This document shows, one piece after another, positions 7,170 through 15,185 of a stretch of DNA of 24,027 nt. The stretch comes from Bacillota bacterium. GTDB lineage: Bacteria > Bacillota > Clostridia > Oscillospirales > Ruminococcaceae. Where the stretch lies: positions 1-24,027 of the forward strand of contig JAEZQD010000031.1 of assembly GCA_023413185.1 (NCBI GenBank), given 5' to 3'. The notes beneath the pieces were generated by a model that was not told where the DNA came from, did not search any database, and worked only from the letters and a program-made list of their open reading frames with translations. How positions within the stretch are numbered: the first letter of the stretch is position 1; every line of letters starts with the position of its first letter. The translations under genes were made by a program, and so were the position numbers.

Positions 7170-8432
7170 TTACGAAATGCTCTCGGGGGACGCAATCCTT
7201 CCGGCAATCGCAGACGCTGCCGCAACGGCGGGGCTTGCAAGGTACACCTCGCTTTTGGGGTGACCCATGCGTCCGATGAAGTTGCGGTTTGTCGTTGCCA
7301 CACAGCGCTCGCCCTCGGCAAGAATGCCCATGTGTCCGCCTAGGCAGGGACCACAGGTGGGGGTGCTTACGATGCAGCCCGCCTCGATGAAGTCCTTAAG
7401 CAGCCCTTCCTCCATCGCCTGCAGATAGATCTTCTGCGTTGCGGGAATGACGATGGTTCTTACGTTTTTGTGTACCCGTTTGCCCTTTAGGATGGCGGCG
7501 GCTTCGCGCATATCGGACAATCTGCCGTTGGTGCACGAGCCGATGACCACCTGATCAATGGTAACCTCGCCCGCCTCGTCCACCGTCTTGGTGTTGCTGG
7601 GCAGGTGGGGGAACGCCACAGTGGGGCGTATTGTGGAAAGGTCGATGTTGTAAACCGCGTCGTAGGGCGCGTCCTCGTCCGCCGCAAAGATGACGGGCCC
7701 ACGGTCGCTGTGCTCGGCGATGTATGCGAGTGTAACCTCGTCCACGGGGAAGATGCCGTTCTTGCCGCCCGCTTCAATCGCCATGTTTGCGATGCAAAGA
7801 CGGTCGTCTATCGTCAGGTTTTTTACCCCGTCGCCGGCAAACTCCATCGATTTATACAGCGCGCCGTCCACACCGATCATGCCGATGATGTGCAGGATCA
7901 AATCCTTGCCCGAAACGTGCTTTGCGAATTTGCCCGTCAGGTTAAACTGGATGGCGCTGGGCACCTTAAACCACGCCTTGCCGTACGCCATGCCCGCCGC
8001 CATATCGGTGGAGCCAACGCCGGTGCTGAACGCGCCCAGTGCGCCGTAGGTGCAGGTGTGGCTGTCCGCACCGATGATGACGTCGCCCGCAACCACCAGT
8101 CCCTTTTCGGGCAGCAGTGCGTGCTCCACACCCATCTCGCCTACATCAAAGAAGTTCTCTATCCCCTTTTTGCGGGCAAACTCGCGCACCTGCTTGCTCT
8201 GCTCGGCGGCCTTAATGTCCTTGTTGGGGGTAAAGTGGTCGAGCACCAGTGCAATCTTGCTGTGGCTGAACACCTCGCCGCAGGACGCCTTCTCGTACTC
8301 GTTGATGGCAACGGGGGAGGTAATGTCGTTACCCAGAACCAGATCCAGGTCCGCCATAATCATATCCCCGGCGGCGACCTCCTTCTTGCCGCAATGGCTT
8401 GCCAAAATCTTTTGCGTCATTGTCATTGCCAT
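7170..8432 (-). CDS. leuC: 3-isopropylmalate dehydratase large subunit
   Basis: Aconitase-family 4Fe-4S subunit partnering LeuD. 420 residues, matching the homoaconitase/LeuC type. Iron-sulfur ligands are visible in VIGSCTNGR and in PTCGPCLGGHMG. GADSHTCTYGALGAF and the N-terminal MTQKILASHCG are also typical. The start at 8432 (MAMTMTQ) follows a GGAAAGATGAAATT stretch; the frame extends to 8486 but without family similarity. It probably serves both leucine and citramalate-derived isoleucine synthesis, because only one leuCDB set is present beside both leuA and cimA. Confidence 0.95.
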   Translation of the reverse strand: MAMTMTQKILASHCGKKEVAAGDMIMADLDLVLGNDITSPVAINEYEKASCGEVFSHSKIALVLDHFTPNKDIKAAEQSKQVREFARKKGIENFFDVGEMGVEHALLPEKGLVVAGDVIIGADSHTCTYGALGAFSTGVGSTDMAAGMAYGKAWFKVPSAIQFNLTGKFAKHVSGKDLILHIIGMIGVDGALYKSMEFAGDGVKNLTIDDRLCIANMAIEAGGKNGIFPVDEVTLAYIAEHSDRGPVIFAADEDAPYDAVYNIDLSTIRPTVAFPHLPSNTKTVDEAGEVTIDQVVIGSCTNGRLSDMREAAAILKGKRVHKNVRTIVIPATQKIYLQAMEEGLLKDFIEAGCIVSTPTCGPCLGGHMGILAEGERCVATTNRNFIGRMGHPKSEVYLASPAVAAASAIAGRIASPESIS

Positions 8433-8487
8433 AATTTCATCTTTCCTTTCCAAACCGTATTCGCTCATGCGGTGCGCCCTGTCCATT

Positions 8488-8516
8488 CGCCGCTTTTGTA
8501 TCCCCCAAAAGCGGCG
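8488..8516 (-). other. Intercistronic hairpin between cimA and leuC
   Basis: Perfect 11-bp stem (8488-8498 with 8506-8516) with a 7-base loop in the 132-base gap before leuC. No U-tract follows on the minus strand, so it is more likely a processing or stability hairpin than a terminator. It separates the leuA-cimA part of the message from leuCDB. Confidence 0.6.
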
Positions 8517-8564
8517 GCGACCAAACTCTCACCTCATACTATATTCCTGACTAAGAACAAAACC

Positions 8565-10130
8565 TTACACGTCCATTAACGCGTATTCAATCGAATCCAC
8601 CAGCGCCTCCCAGCTTGCGGCGATGATGTCGGTGGAGACGCCCACCGTTATCCATTTGCGTGTGCCGTCGCTGCTTTCAATCAGCACGCGCACCTTTGCA
8701 CCTGTGGCGTGCTCCGCCTGCAGTACGCGCACCTTATAGTCGGTCAGGTGAACCCGCTCAAGCTGCGGGTAAAACACCATCAGTGCCTTGCGAAGCGCAA
8801 GGTCCAGCGCGTGTACCGGACCGTTGCCCACCGCCGCGGTGGTTTCGTACGTGCCGCCCACCTGAATCTTCAGCATCGCGCTTGCGTTGGTTTCGCCGTC
8901 GGGGGATGGGAACTCCCCGTTGGTTTTGTACATATCCAGGCTGAAGTGCGGGGTATACAGACCCAGCGCGCGCTTGACAAGCAGCTCAAAACTTGCGTCC
9001 GCCGCCTCGAACTGGTAGCCCTCGTGCTCCTTATCCTTCAGCAAGGCAAGCAGCTCGGCGGTTTGACCCGCGTCGGTGACGGCCTGTGCCACCGATGTGC
9101 CCGCAAGCTTTGCCATCAGCGCGTTGCGCCCGGCAACCTCGGATAGCAAGAAGCGGCGGCTGTTGCCCACCGAGTCGGGCGGGATGTGCTCGAAGCTGCG
9201 GGAGAGCTTGTTGACTCCGTCGATATGCATGCCGCCCTTGTGGGCGAACGCGCTGCTGCCGACATAGGGCATATTGCCCCGCAGGCTCATGTTGCTGATC
9301 TCCGAAAGCTTTACCGATGTGGGGGTGAGCTTTTGCATGTCGCCCGTTACACAGCGGTACCCCTTTTTAAGCTGCAGCGTCGGGATGATGGTGGATAGGT
9401 TTGCGTTGCCGCACCGCTCGCCGATGCCGGTAAACGTTCCTTGTATGTGCGTAGCACCCGCCTCCACGGCTACGATGGAGTTTGCCACCGCACAGCCGAT
9501 GTCGTTGTGGCAGTGAATGCCCACGCGCACCTGCGGGAAGGTTGTGCATACCGTCTTGGTGATGTCCGAAATCTCGACGGGGTCGGCACCGCCGTTGGTA
9601 TCGCACAGGCAAAGCACATCTGCGCCCGCTCTGGTCGCTGCGTCCAGCACCTTTAGGGCGTACGGGGCGTTTGCCTTGTAGCCGTCAAAGAAGTGCTCCG
9701 CGTCAAAGATTACTTCCTTGCCGTTTTGCTTCATAAACGCGATGGTGTCGTACACCAGGGCAAGGTTTTCTTCCGGTGTTGCCTTTAGCACCTCGGTCAC
9801 GTGCAGGTCCCATGACTTGCCGAAGATGGACACGGCGGGGGTGTTTGCGCTAAGCAGCGAGCGCACGTTTTCGTCGTTTTCTACCGCAACGTTCTTGCGG
9901 CGGGTGCTGCCAAAGGCGCATAGCTTTGCGGTTGTAAGGTTTAGTTCCTGCGCCTTTTCAAAAAACTCCATGTCCTTGGGGTTTGAGACGGGGTTGCCTG
10001 CCTCGATATATGCAACGCCGAAGCCGTCAAGCACCTTGGCAATGGCGAGCTTATCGGATACCGAAAAGGATATCCCCTCGCTTTGCGCCCCGTCGCGCAG
10101 AGTGGTGTCCAGTATCTCAAGCTGTTTCAT
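8565..10130 (-). CDS. cimA: (R)-citramalate synthase
   Basis: Condenses pyruvate and acetyl-CoA to citramalate, the first step of threonine-independent isoleucine synthesis. 521 residues: an HMGL-type TIM barrel with the opening LDTTLRDGAQSEGISFSV and metal-binding HCHNDIGCAVANS, then a C-terminal LeuA-dimer regulatory domain from about residue 390. The AQSEG form of the motif and DAEHFFDGYKANAPYAL mark the TIGR00977 citramalate synthase group rather than 2-isopropylmalate synthase. An ATG at 10130 with a GGGAA site is chosen over the in-frame TTG at 10142. Located 88 bases after leuA. Homocitrate or other alpha-acyl specificity is not excluded by sequence alone. Confidence 0.9.
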   Translation of the reverse strand: MKQLEILDTTLRDGAQSEGISFSVSDKLAIAKVLDGFGVAYIEAGNPVSNPKDMEFFEKAQELNLTTAKLCAFGSTRRKNVAVENDENVRSLLSANTPAVSIFGKSWDLHVTEVLKATPEENLALVYDTIAFMKQNGKEVIFDAEHFFDGYKANAPYALKVLDAATRAGADVLCLCDTNGGADPVEISDITKTVCTTFPQVRVGIHCHNDIGCAVANSIVAVEAGATHIQGTFTGIGERCGNANLSTIIPTLQLKKGYRCVTGDMQKLTPTSVKLSEISNMSLRGNMPYVGSSAFAHKGGMHIDGVNKLSRSFEHIPPDSVGNSRRFLLSEVAGRNALMAKLAGTSVAQAVTDAGQTAELLALLKDKEHEGYQFEAADASFELLVKRALGLYTPHFSLDMYKTNGEFPSPDGETNASAMLKIQVGGTYETTAAVGNGPVHALDLALRKALMVFYPQLERVHLTDYKVRVLQAEHATGAKVRVLIESSDGTRKWITVGVSTDIIAASWEALVDSIEYALMDV

Positions 10131-10218
10131 GTGTGTTCCCAACCCTTTCCGGCTGCCGCCATTGTACTGCTGTGCCTCGTATTAAAACGTCGGATATGAT
10201 GGTTGTATCACCCGTTTG

Positions 10219-11730
10219 TTACAGGGTGCGAAGCAGCTTGTTGGTTGCGTTTAGGTACGCAAGCAGGCTCGCTTCAATAATATCGGTAGAAAGACCCCTG
10301 CCGGTATAGATGCGGTCGCCCGCGCGCAGCTTTACCATAACCTCGCCCAGTGCGTCACGCCCCTCGCCCACCGAGCGGATGGAGTAATCCTCCAGCGAGT
10401 GCTCGGGCGCGCCCGTCACCTTGGAGATGGCGTTAAAGGATGCGTCGATGGGACCGTCGCCGATGGCGACCTCCTCCTTCTCCTCGCCGTCCTTCTCAAG
10501 CCGCACCACACTGGACGCGGTGGAGAAGTTGCTTGCGTGTACGTCAAAGCGGCTTAACTTGTAGTCGCCCTTGATGGTGGGTGCCTTGCTAGAGACAATC
10601 GCCTCAAGGTCAAGGCGGGTCACCTCTTTCTTCTTGTCGCACAGCTCTTTAAACTGGGTAAAGTAGAGGTCTATTTCCTCGGCGGAGGGCTCGTAGCCCC
10701 ACTCCTTAAGCTGGTCGACAAAGGCGTGGCGTCCGCTGTGCTTGCCAAGCACCATCTTGTTCTTTTTCAGCCCAATCGATTCGGGGGTCATAATCTCGTA
10801 GGTGGTGCGCTCGGCTGCGACGCCGTGCTGGTGAATACCCGACTCATGCGCAAACGCGTTCTTGCCCACAATGGGCTTGTTGAGCGGCGGTATTACGCCG
10901 ATGGTGTTGTAAATCAGGCGGCTTGCCTTGGTAATCTGGGTGGTGTCGATGTCGGTATAGCACCCCAGCGACTGGCGGCGGGTGTGAAGTGCCATCGCAA
11001 TCTCCTCCAGCGCCGCATTGCCCGCGCGCTCGCCCAGCCCGTTGATGGTGCATTCCACCTGCGAGGCACCCGCGCGGATGCCGGCAAGCGAGTTTGCAAC
11101 CGCCATGCCAAGGTCGTTGTGGCAGTGCATCGAGATGCGCGCCCGGTCGATGTTATCCACGTTCTTTATCAGGTACTCAATCAGGTTATACATCTCCTCG
11201 GGGGTGGTGTAACCCACGGTATCGGGGATGTTAACCACCGTAGCGCCCGCCGCAATGACCTTGCGCAGCACCTTGGCAAGAAACTCCGGCTCGCTGCGGG
11301 TGGCATCCTCGCACGAGAACTCCACCTGAGAGCAGCGCTTCTTTGCGTACGCCACCATCGCCTCGGCCTGCTCAAGCACCCGGTCGGGTGTCATGCGCAA
11401 CTTGTATTCCATATGAATAGGCGAGGTGGCGATAAAGGTGTGAATCAGCGGAGACTGTGCGTGCCGCACCGCCTCGTAGGAGGCGTCGATGTCCTTTTCT
11501 AGTGCGCGGGAGAGCGAAGCGACGGTGCAGTCCTTTACCGTTTTGGCAATGGTTTCGATCGACTCGAAATCGCCCTTGCTCGAGATGGCAAAGCCCGCTT
11601 CGATGATATCCACCTTTAGACGCTCGAGCTGGCGCGCAACCTCAATCTTCTCCTCAAGGTTCATACTGCAGCCGGGGGACTGCTCGCCGTCGCGCAGGGT
11701 GGTGTCGAAAATATAAATCTTTCTATCCAT
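10219..11730 (-). CDS. leuA: 2-isopropylmalate synthase
   Basis: Condenses 2-ketoisovalerate and acetyl-CoA, the committed step to leucine. 503 residues, standard for the long bacterial form. The barrel opens with IFDTTLRDGEQSPGCSMN, metal ligands lie in SMHCHNDLGMAVANSLAG, and HESGIHQHG is the linker-region motif. The C-terminal LeuA dimer domain (from about residue 380) normally binds leucine for feedback inhibition. The ATG at 11730 has GGGAG about 10 bases upstream; the frame extends to 11754 without support. 29 bases after ilvD. Confidence 0.95.
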   Translation of the reverse strand: MDRKIYIFDTTLRDGEQSPGCSMNLEEKIEVARQLERLKVDIIEAGFAISSKGDFESIETIAKTVKDCTVASLSRALEKDIDASYEAVRHAQSPLIHTFIATSPIHMEYKLRMTPDRVLEQAEAMVAYAKKRCSQVEFSCEDATRSEPEFLAKVLRKVIAAGATVVNIPDTVGYTTPEEMYNLIEYLIKNVDNIDRARISMHCHNDLGMAVANSLAGIRAGASQVECTINGLGERAGNAALEEIAMALHTRRQSLGCYTDIDTTQITKASRLIYNTIGVIPPLNKPIVGKNAFAHESGIHQHGVAAERTTYEIMTPESIGLKKNKMVLGKHSGRHAFVDQLKEWGYEPSAEEIDLYFTQFKELCDKKKEVTRLDLEAIVSSKAPTIKGDYKLSRFDVHASNFSTASSVVRLEKDGEEKEEVAIGDGPIDASFNAISKVTGAPEHSLEDYSIRSVGEGRDALGEVMVKLRAGDRIYTGRGLSTDIIEASLLAYLNATNKLLRTL

Positions 11731-11759
11731 GTCGTTCGTTCTCCCTATACACAATTAAG

Positions 11760-13445
11760 TTAATTTGGTGGTTGTTTTTCGTAGCAGACGGGCACCGCGC
11801 CTTTATCCGCGCTGGTGACCATGCTTTGGTATTTTTTCAGTACGCCGGTTACCGCTAACGGCGGCTTGAGTGTCATAGACGCCCTGCGCGCGGCAAGCTC
11901 CTCGTCGCTTAGCAGCACCTCGAGCTTATACTCGGGGATGTTGATGGAGATGATGTCGCCCTCCTGCAGGTAGGCAATCGGTCCGCCCAGAGCCGCTTCG
12001 GGCGACAGGTGACCGATGGCGGCGCCTCTGGTTGCGCCCGAGAACCGCCCGTCGGTGATGAGTGCGACCTCTTTGTCAAGCCCCATGCCCGCAATGGCGG
12101 AGGTGGGGGCGAGCATCTCGCGCATACCCGGTCCCCCTGCGGGACCCTCGTAGCGAATCACCACCACGTCGCCGCTGTGAATCTCGCCGCCGAAGATTGC
12201 CTTGCTTGCCTCGTCCTCGCTGTTAAACACCCGGGCGGGACCCTTGTGCACCAGCATGCTTTCGTCCACCGCGCTGCGCTTTACCACCGCGCCGTTTGGC
12301 GCTAGGTTACCAAACAGAATGGCAAGTCCGCCGGTCTTGGAATAGGGGGTGTCGATGGAGCGGATGACCTCGTGGTTTATCACCCTTGCGCGCCGCAGCA
12401 CGTCGCCCAGCGTACCGCCCGCCGTAACGGGCACCTCGGTATCGAGCAGACCGACCTTTGCGATCTCTGCCATAACAGCCGTTACGCCGCCTGCCGCATA
12501 TAGGTCCTGCATATGGTGGGCACCCGCGGGGGCAAGGTGGCATAGGTTCGGGGTCTTTGCGCTGATTTCGTTGATCAGCTTTAGGTTAAAGGGCACGCCC
12601 GCCTCGTGGCAGATGGCGGCAAGGTGCAGCACCGTGTTGGTAGAGCAACCCAGTGCCATATCCACCGCCAATGCGTTGCGGATGCTGCGCTCGTTTAGGA
12701 TGTCCAGCGCTCTGACGTTCTCCTTGACGAGTGACAGGATGCGCTCGCCCGCCGCACGGGCAAGGCGGATGCGCTGCGCGTACACCGCGGGGATGCTGCC
12801 GTTGCCCGGCAGTGCCAGCCCGACCGCCTCGCACAGGCAGTTCATCGAGTTTGCGGTGAACATACCCGAGCAGGAGCCACAGGTGGGGCAGGCGTTATCC
12901 TCGTAGTAGGAAAGCCGCTCGTCGTCAATCTTACCCACGGTGTGGGCACCCACCGCCTCAAACACGCTGTTTAGGTCCATGGGCTGACCTTCGTCGGAGT
13001 AGAGCGAGAGCATGGGGCCGCCCGAGACAAAGATGCTGGGCAGATTCAGCCTTGCCGCCGCCATCAGCATGCCGGGCACCACCTTGTCGCAGCTTGGCAT
13101 AAACACCAAACCGTCGAAGCAGTGCGCCATCGCCATACATTCCACGCTGTCGGCTATGACCTCGCGCGAAACAAGCGAATACTTCATGCCGGTATGCCCC
13201 ATGGCAATGCCGTCGCACACCGCGATGGTGTTAAACTCCAGCGGGGTTCCGCCCGCCGCCAAAACGCCGTCCTTTACGGCACGGGCTAGTCGGTCCAGAT
13301 GGGTGTGCCCCGGCACGACCTCGTTAAACGAGTTTACAATACCGATAATAGGCTTTTGAATCTGCGCGTCGTCCAGTCCGTTTGCCTTTAGCAGGGAGCG
13401 TTGGGGAGCGCGCTGTACGCCTAGTTTCATGTTATCGCTGTTCAT
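11760..13445 (-). CDS. ilvD: Dihydroxy-acid dehydratase
   Basis: Dehydrates dihydroxy-isovalerate and dihydroxy-methylvalerate to the keto acids for valine and isoleucine. 561 residues, normal length. Iron-sulfur region cysteines are Cys119 in MPSCDKVVPG and the CPTCGSCSGMF cluster (Cys176, 179, 182). At about residue 45 the sequence is VPGHTHL, as in E. coli IlvD, instead of the PCN form of the 2Fe-2S enzymes. This suggests the oxygen-sensitive 4Fe-4S class and fits an anaerobe (inference). The start ATG has only a weak ribosome site; an internal ATG at 13430 is possible. Confidence 0.95.
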   Translation of the reverse strand: MNSDNMKLGVQRAPQRSLLKANGLDDAQIQKPIIGIVNSFNEVVPGHTHLDRLARAVKDGVLAAGGTPLEFNTIAVCDGIAMGHTGMKYSLVSREVIADSVECMAMAHCFDGLVFMPSCDKVVPGMLMAAARLNLPSIFVSGGPMLSLYSDEGQPMDLNSVFEAVGAHTVGKIDDERLSYYEDNACPTCGSCSGMFTANSMNCLCEAVGLALPGNGSIPAVYAQRIRLARAAGERILSLVKENVRALDILNERSIRNALAVDMALGCSTNTVLHLAAICHEAGVPFNLKLINEISAKTPNLCHLAPAGAHHMQDLYAAGGVTAVMAEIAKVGLLDTEVPVTAGGTLGDVLRRARVINHEVIRSIDTPYSKTGGLAILFGNLAPNGAVVKRSAVDESMLVHKGPARVFNSEDEASKAIFGGEIHSGDVVVIRYEGPAGGPGMREMLAPTSAIAGMGLDKEVALITDGRFSGATRGAAIGHLSPEAALGGPIAYLQEGDIISINIPEYKLEVLLSDEELAARRASMTLKPPLAVTGVLKKYQSMVTSADKGAVPVCYEKQPPN

Positions 13446-13507
13446 ACCGTTCGCCGCTTTCTATCTATAATGGGGTTATCCTATTTTTCAAAGCTATTTT
13501 TATAGTT

Positions 13508-13542
13508 CTGTATGCGCCCGGCACGCCGCAGGGCGCATACAG
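13508..13542 (-). other. Intercistronic hairpin between ilvC and ilvD
   Basis: Perfect 12-bp stem CTGTATGCGCCC/GGGCGCATACAG (13508-13519, 13531-13542) with an 11-base loop that itself has GGC/GCC pairing. It starts 17 bases after the ilvC stop codon on the minus strand. The following sequence is A-rich, not a U-tract, so partial termination, mRNA processing or 3'-end protection of ilvBNC are all possible. Confidence 0.65.
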
Positions 13543-13559
13543 CGGGTTTGTAATTTTGC

Positions 13560-14555
13560 TTACTTGCCGGGCTTCCAGCTCATCTTGTCGCGCAGTTCCG
13601 CGCCGACCTTCTCGCACAGATGCTCCTTCTGGATGCGGCGCATGGAGTTGAAGTAGGGGCGGTTTGCCTGATTCTCCAAAATCCAGTTGCGGGCAAAGGT
13701 GCCGTCCTGAATCTCGGTGAGAACCTTCTTCATCTCCTTCTTGGTTTCGTCGGTGATGACGCGGCTGCCAACGGTGTAGTCGCCGTACTCGGCAGTATCG
13801 CTGATAGAGTAGCGCATCATCGAAAGACCGCCCGCCACCACAAGGTCGATAATCAGCTTCATCTCGTGAATACACTCAAAGTACGCGCTCTCGGGCTGAT
13901 AGCCTGCTTCCACCAGTGTTTCAAAGCCCGCCTTCATCAGCGCGGTAACACCGCCGCACAATACGGCCTGCTCGCCGAACAGGTCGGTCTCGGTCTCCTC
14001 CTTAAAGGTGGTCTCGAGCACGCCCGCTCTTGCGCCGCCAATGCCCAGCGCGTATGCAAGACCGGTGGCAAACGCGTTGCCGGTAGCGTCCTGATACACG
14101 GCAATCAGGCAGGGTACGCCCTTGCCCTCTTCAAACTGGGTGCGTACGGTGTGTCCGGGTCCCTTGGGGGCAATCATGATTACGTCAATATCCGCGGGGG
14201 GAACAATCTGCCCGTAGTGGATGTTAAAGCCGTGTGCGAACATCAGGGTCATGCCGGGGCGCAGGTTTGGCTTAATGTCCTTCTCGTACATGGCGGGCTG
14301 CTTCTCGTCGTTGATGAGAATCATCACCACGTCCGCCGCCTTCACGGCATCCGCCGTGGTCATGACGGTGAGACCCTTTTCCTGTGCGCGCTTGGCGGAG
14401 GGTGCGCCCTCGTACAGACCGACGACAACCTTTACACCGCTCTCGTGCAGGTTCAGCGCATGCGCGTGTCCCTGACTGCCGTAGCCGATGATAGCCACCG
14501 TCTTGTTTTTTAGTACGCCTAGGTCACAGTCCTTCTCGTAGTAGAGTTTCGCCAT
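13560..14555 (-). CDS. ilvC: Ketol-acid reductoisomerase, class I
   Basis: Isomerises and reduces acetolactate and acetohydroxybutyrate. 331 residues, the short class I form. The Rossmann motif AIIGYGSQGHAHALNL is at residues 21-36 and the metal/substrate domain includes DVIMIAPKGPGHTVR and later FGEQAVLCGG. The cofactor-selecting loop after strand 2 reads VGLYEGAPSAKRA (45-57), with Tyr48 and Glu49 where NADPH enzymes usually carry basic or serine residues. The ATG at 14555 follows GGAGG at 11 bases; an in-frame TTG at 14573 overlaps that ribosome site and is unlikely. Third gene of the operon. Confidence 0.95.
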   Translation of the reverse strand: MAKLYYEKDCDLGVLKNKTVAIIGYGSQGHAHALNLHESGVKVVVGLYEGAPSAKRAQEKGLTVMTTADAVKAADVVMILINDEKQPAMYEKDIKPNLRPGMTLMFAHGFNIHYGQIVPPADIDVIMIAPKGPGHTVRTQFEEGKGVPCLIAVYQDATGNAFATGLAYALGIGGARAGVLETTFKEETETDLFGEQAVLCGGVTALMKAGFETLVEAGYQPESAYFECIHEMKLIIDLVVAGGLSMMRYSISDTAEYGDYTVGSRVITDETKKEMKKVLTEIQDGTFARNWILENQANRPYFNSMRRIQKEHLCEKVGAELRDKMSWKPGK

Positions 14556-14628
14556 TGTTTTTTCTTCCTCCAAACATTTTTATATAATATAGCATGCCTA
14601 AAAAGGCCGGGGGTGCGTTTTGGTTATG

Positions 14629-15132
14629 CTACTGCACCTCTAAGCAGTAGCCCGCCCTGCCCACGGCGGTAACGCCGGTGCGGCAGATCTCGATGATATT
14701 GTAGGGGCGCAGATACTCGACAAACGCGTCAAGCTTTTTGCGGTCACCCGTAATCTCCACCGTCACGTACTGCTGCGCAAGGTCAATAACCTTGGCGCGG
14801 AAGATCTGAACCGCCTCCATCACCTCGTGACGGTTATCGGGCGCAATGGCAAGCTTTATAATCAAAAGCTCACGCGGCACGGTGTTGTTTGGGTCCATGA
14901 GCTGAACCACCTTGACGTCCACCAGCTTCTCGAGCTGGCGCACAATCTGGTTTTTCACATACTCGTCGCCGGTGGAAACAATGGTCATGCGGGATATTTC
15001 GGTGTTCTCCGTGACGCCCACGGTCAGGGAATCGATGTTAAACCCGCGTTTGGAAAACAGCCCCGCAATGCGCGTCAGCACGCCGAAGTGGTTGTTTACC
15101 AGTATCGAAACAATAAATTGATCTTGATTCAT
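14629..15132 (-). CDS. ilvN: Acetolactate synthase small (regulatory) subunit
   Basis: Regulatory partner of IlvB; binds valine and raises activity of the catalytic subunit. 167 residues with an N-terminal ACT domain (FIVSILVNNHFGVLTRIAGL, then RGFNIDSLTVG) and the usual C-terminal domain ending EICRTGVTAVGRAG. GAGGAG lies about 12 bases before the ATG. It follows ilvB by 53 bases, as is usual. Often also named ilvH. Confidence 0.95.
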   Translation of the reverse strand: MNQDQFIVSILVNNHFGVLTRIAGLFSKRGFNIDSLTVGVTENTEISRMTIVSTGDEYVKNQIVRQLEKLVDVKVVQLMDPNNTVPRELLIIKLAIAPDNRHEVMEAVQIFRAKVIDLAQQYVTVEITGDRKKLDAFVEYLRPYNIIEICRTGVTAVGRAGYCLEVQ

Positions 15133-15185
15133 ATTTTCGGGTCGCTCCTCTCGTCTGCTCGTTTGATTCGATGTGCGTTCCTCCG

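Noticed and set aside
7605..8579. 324-codon plus-strand frame opposite leuC
   Set aside because: Antisense shadow of leuC with no family resemblance; likewise the 297-codon plus-strand frame at 13620-14513 opposite ilvC.
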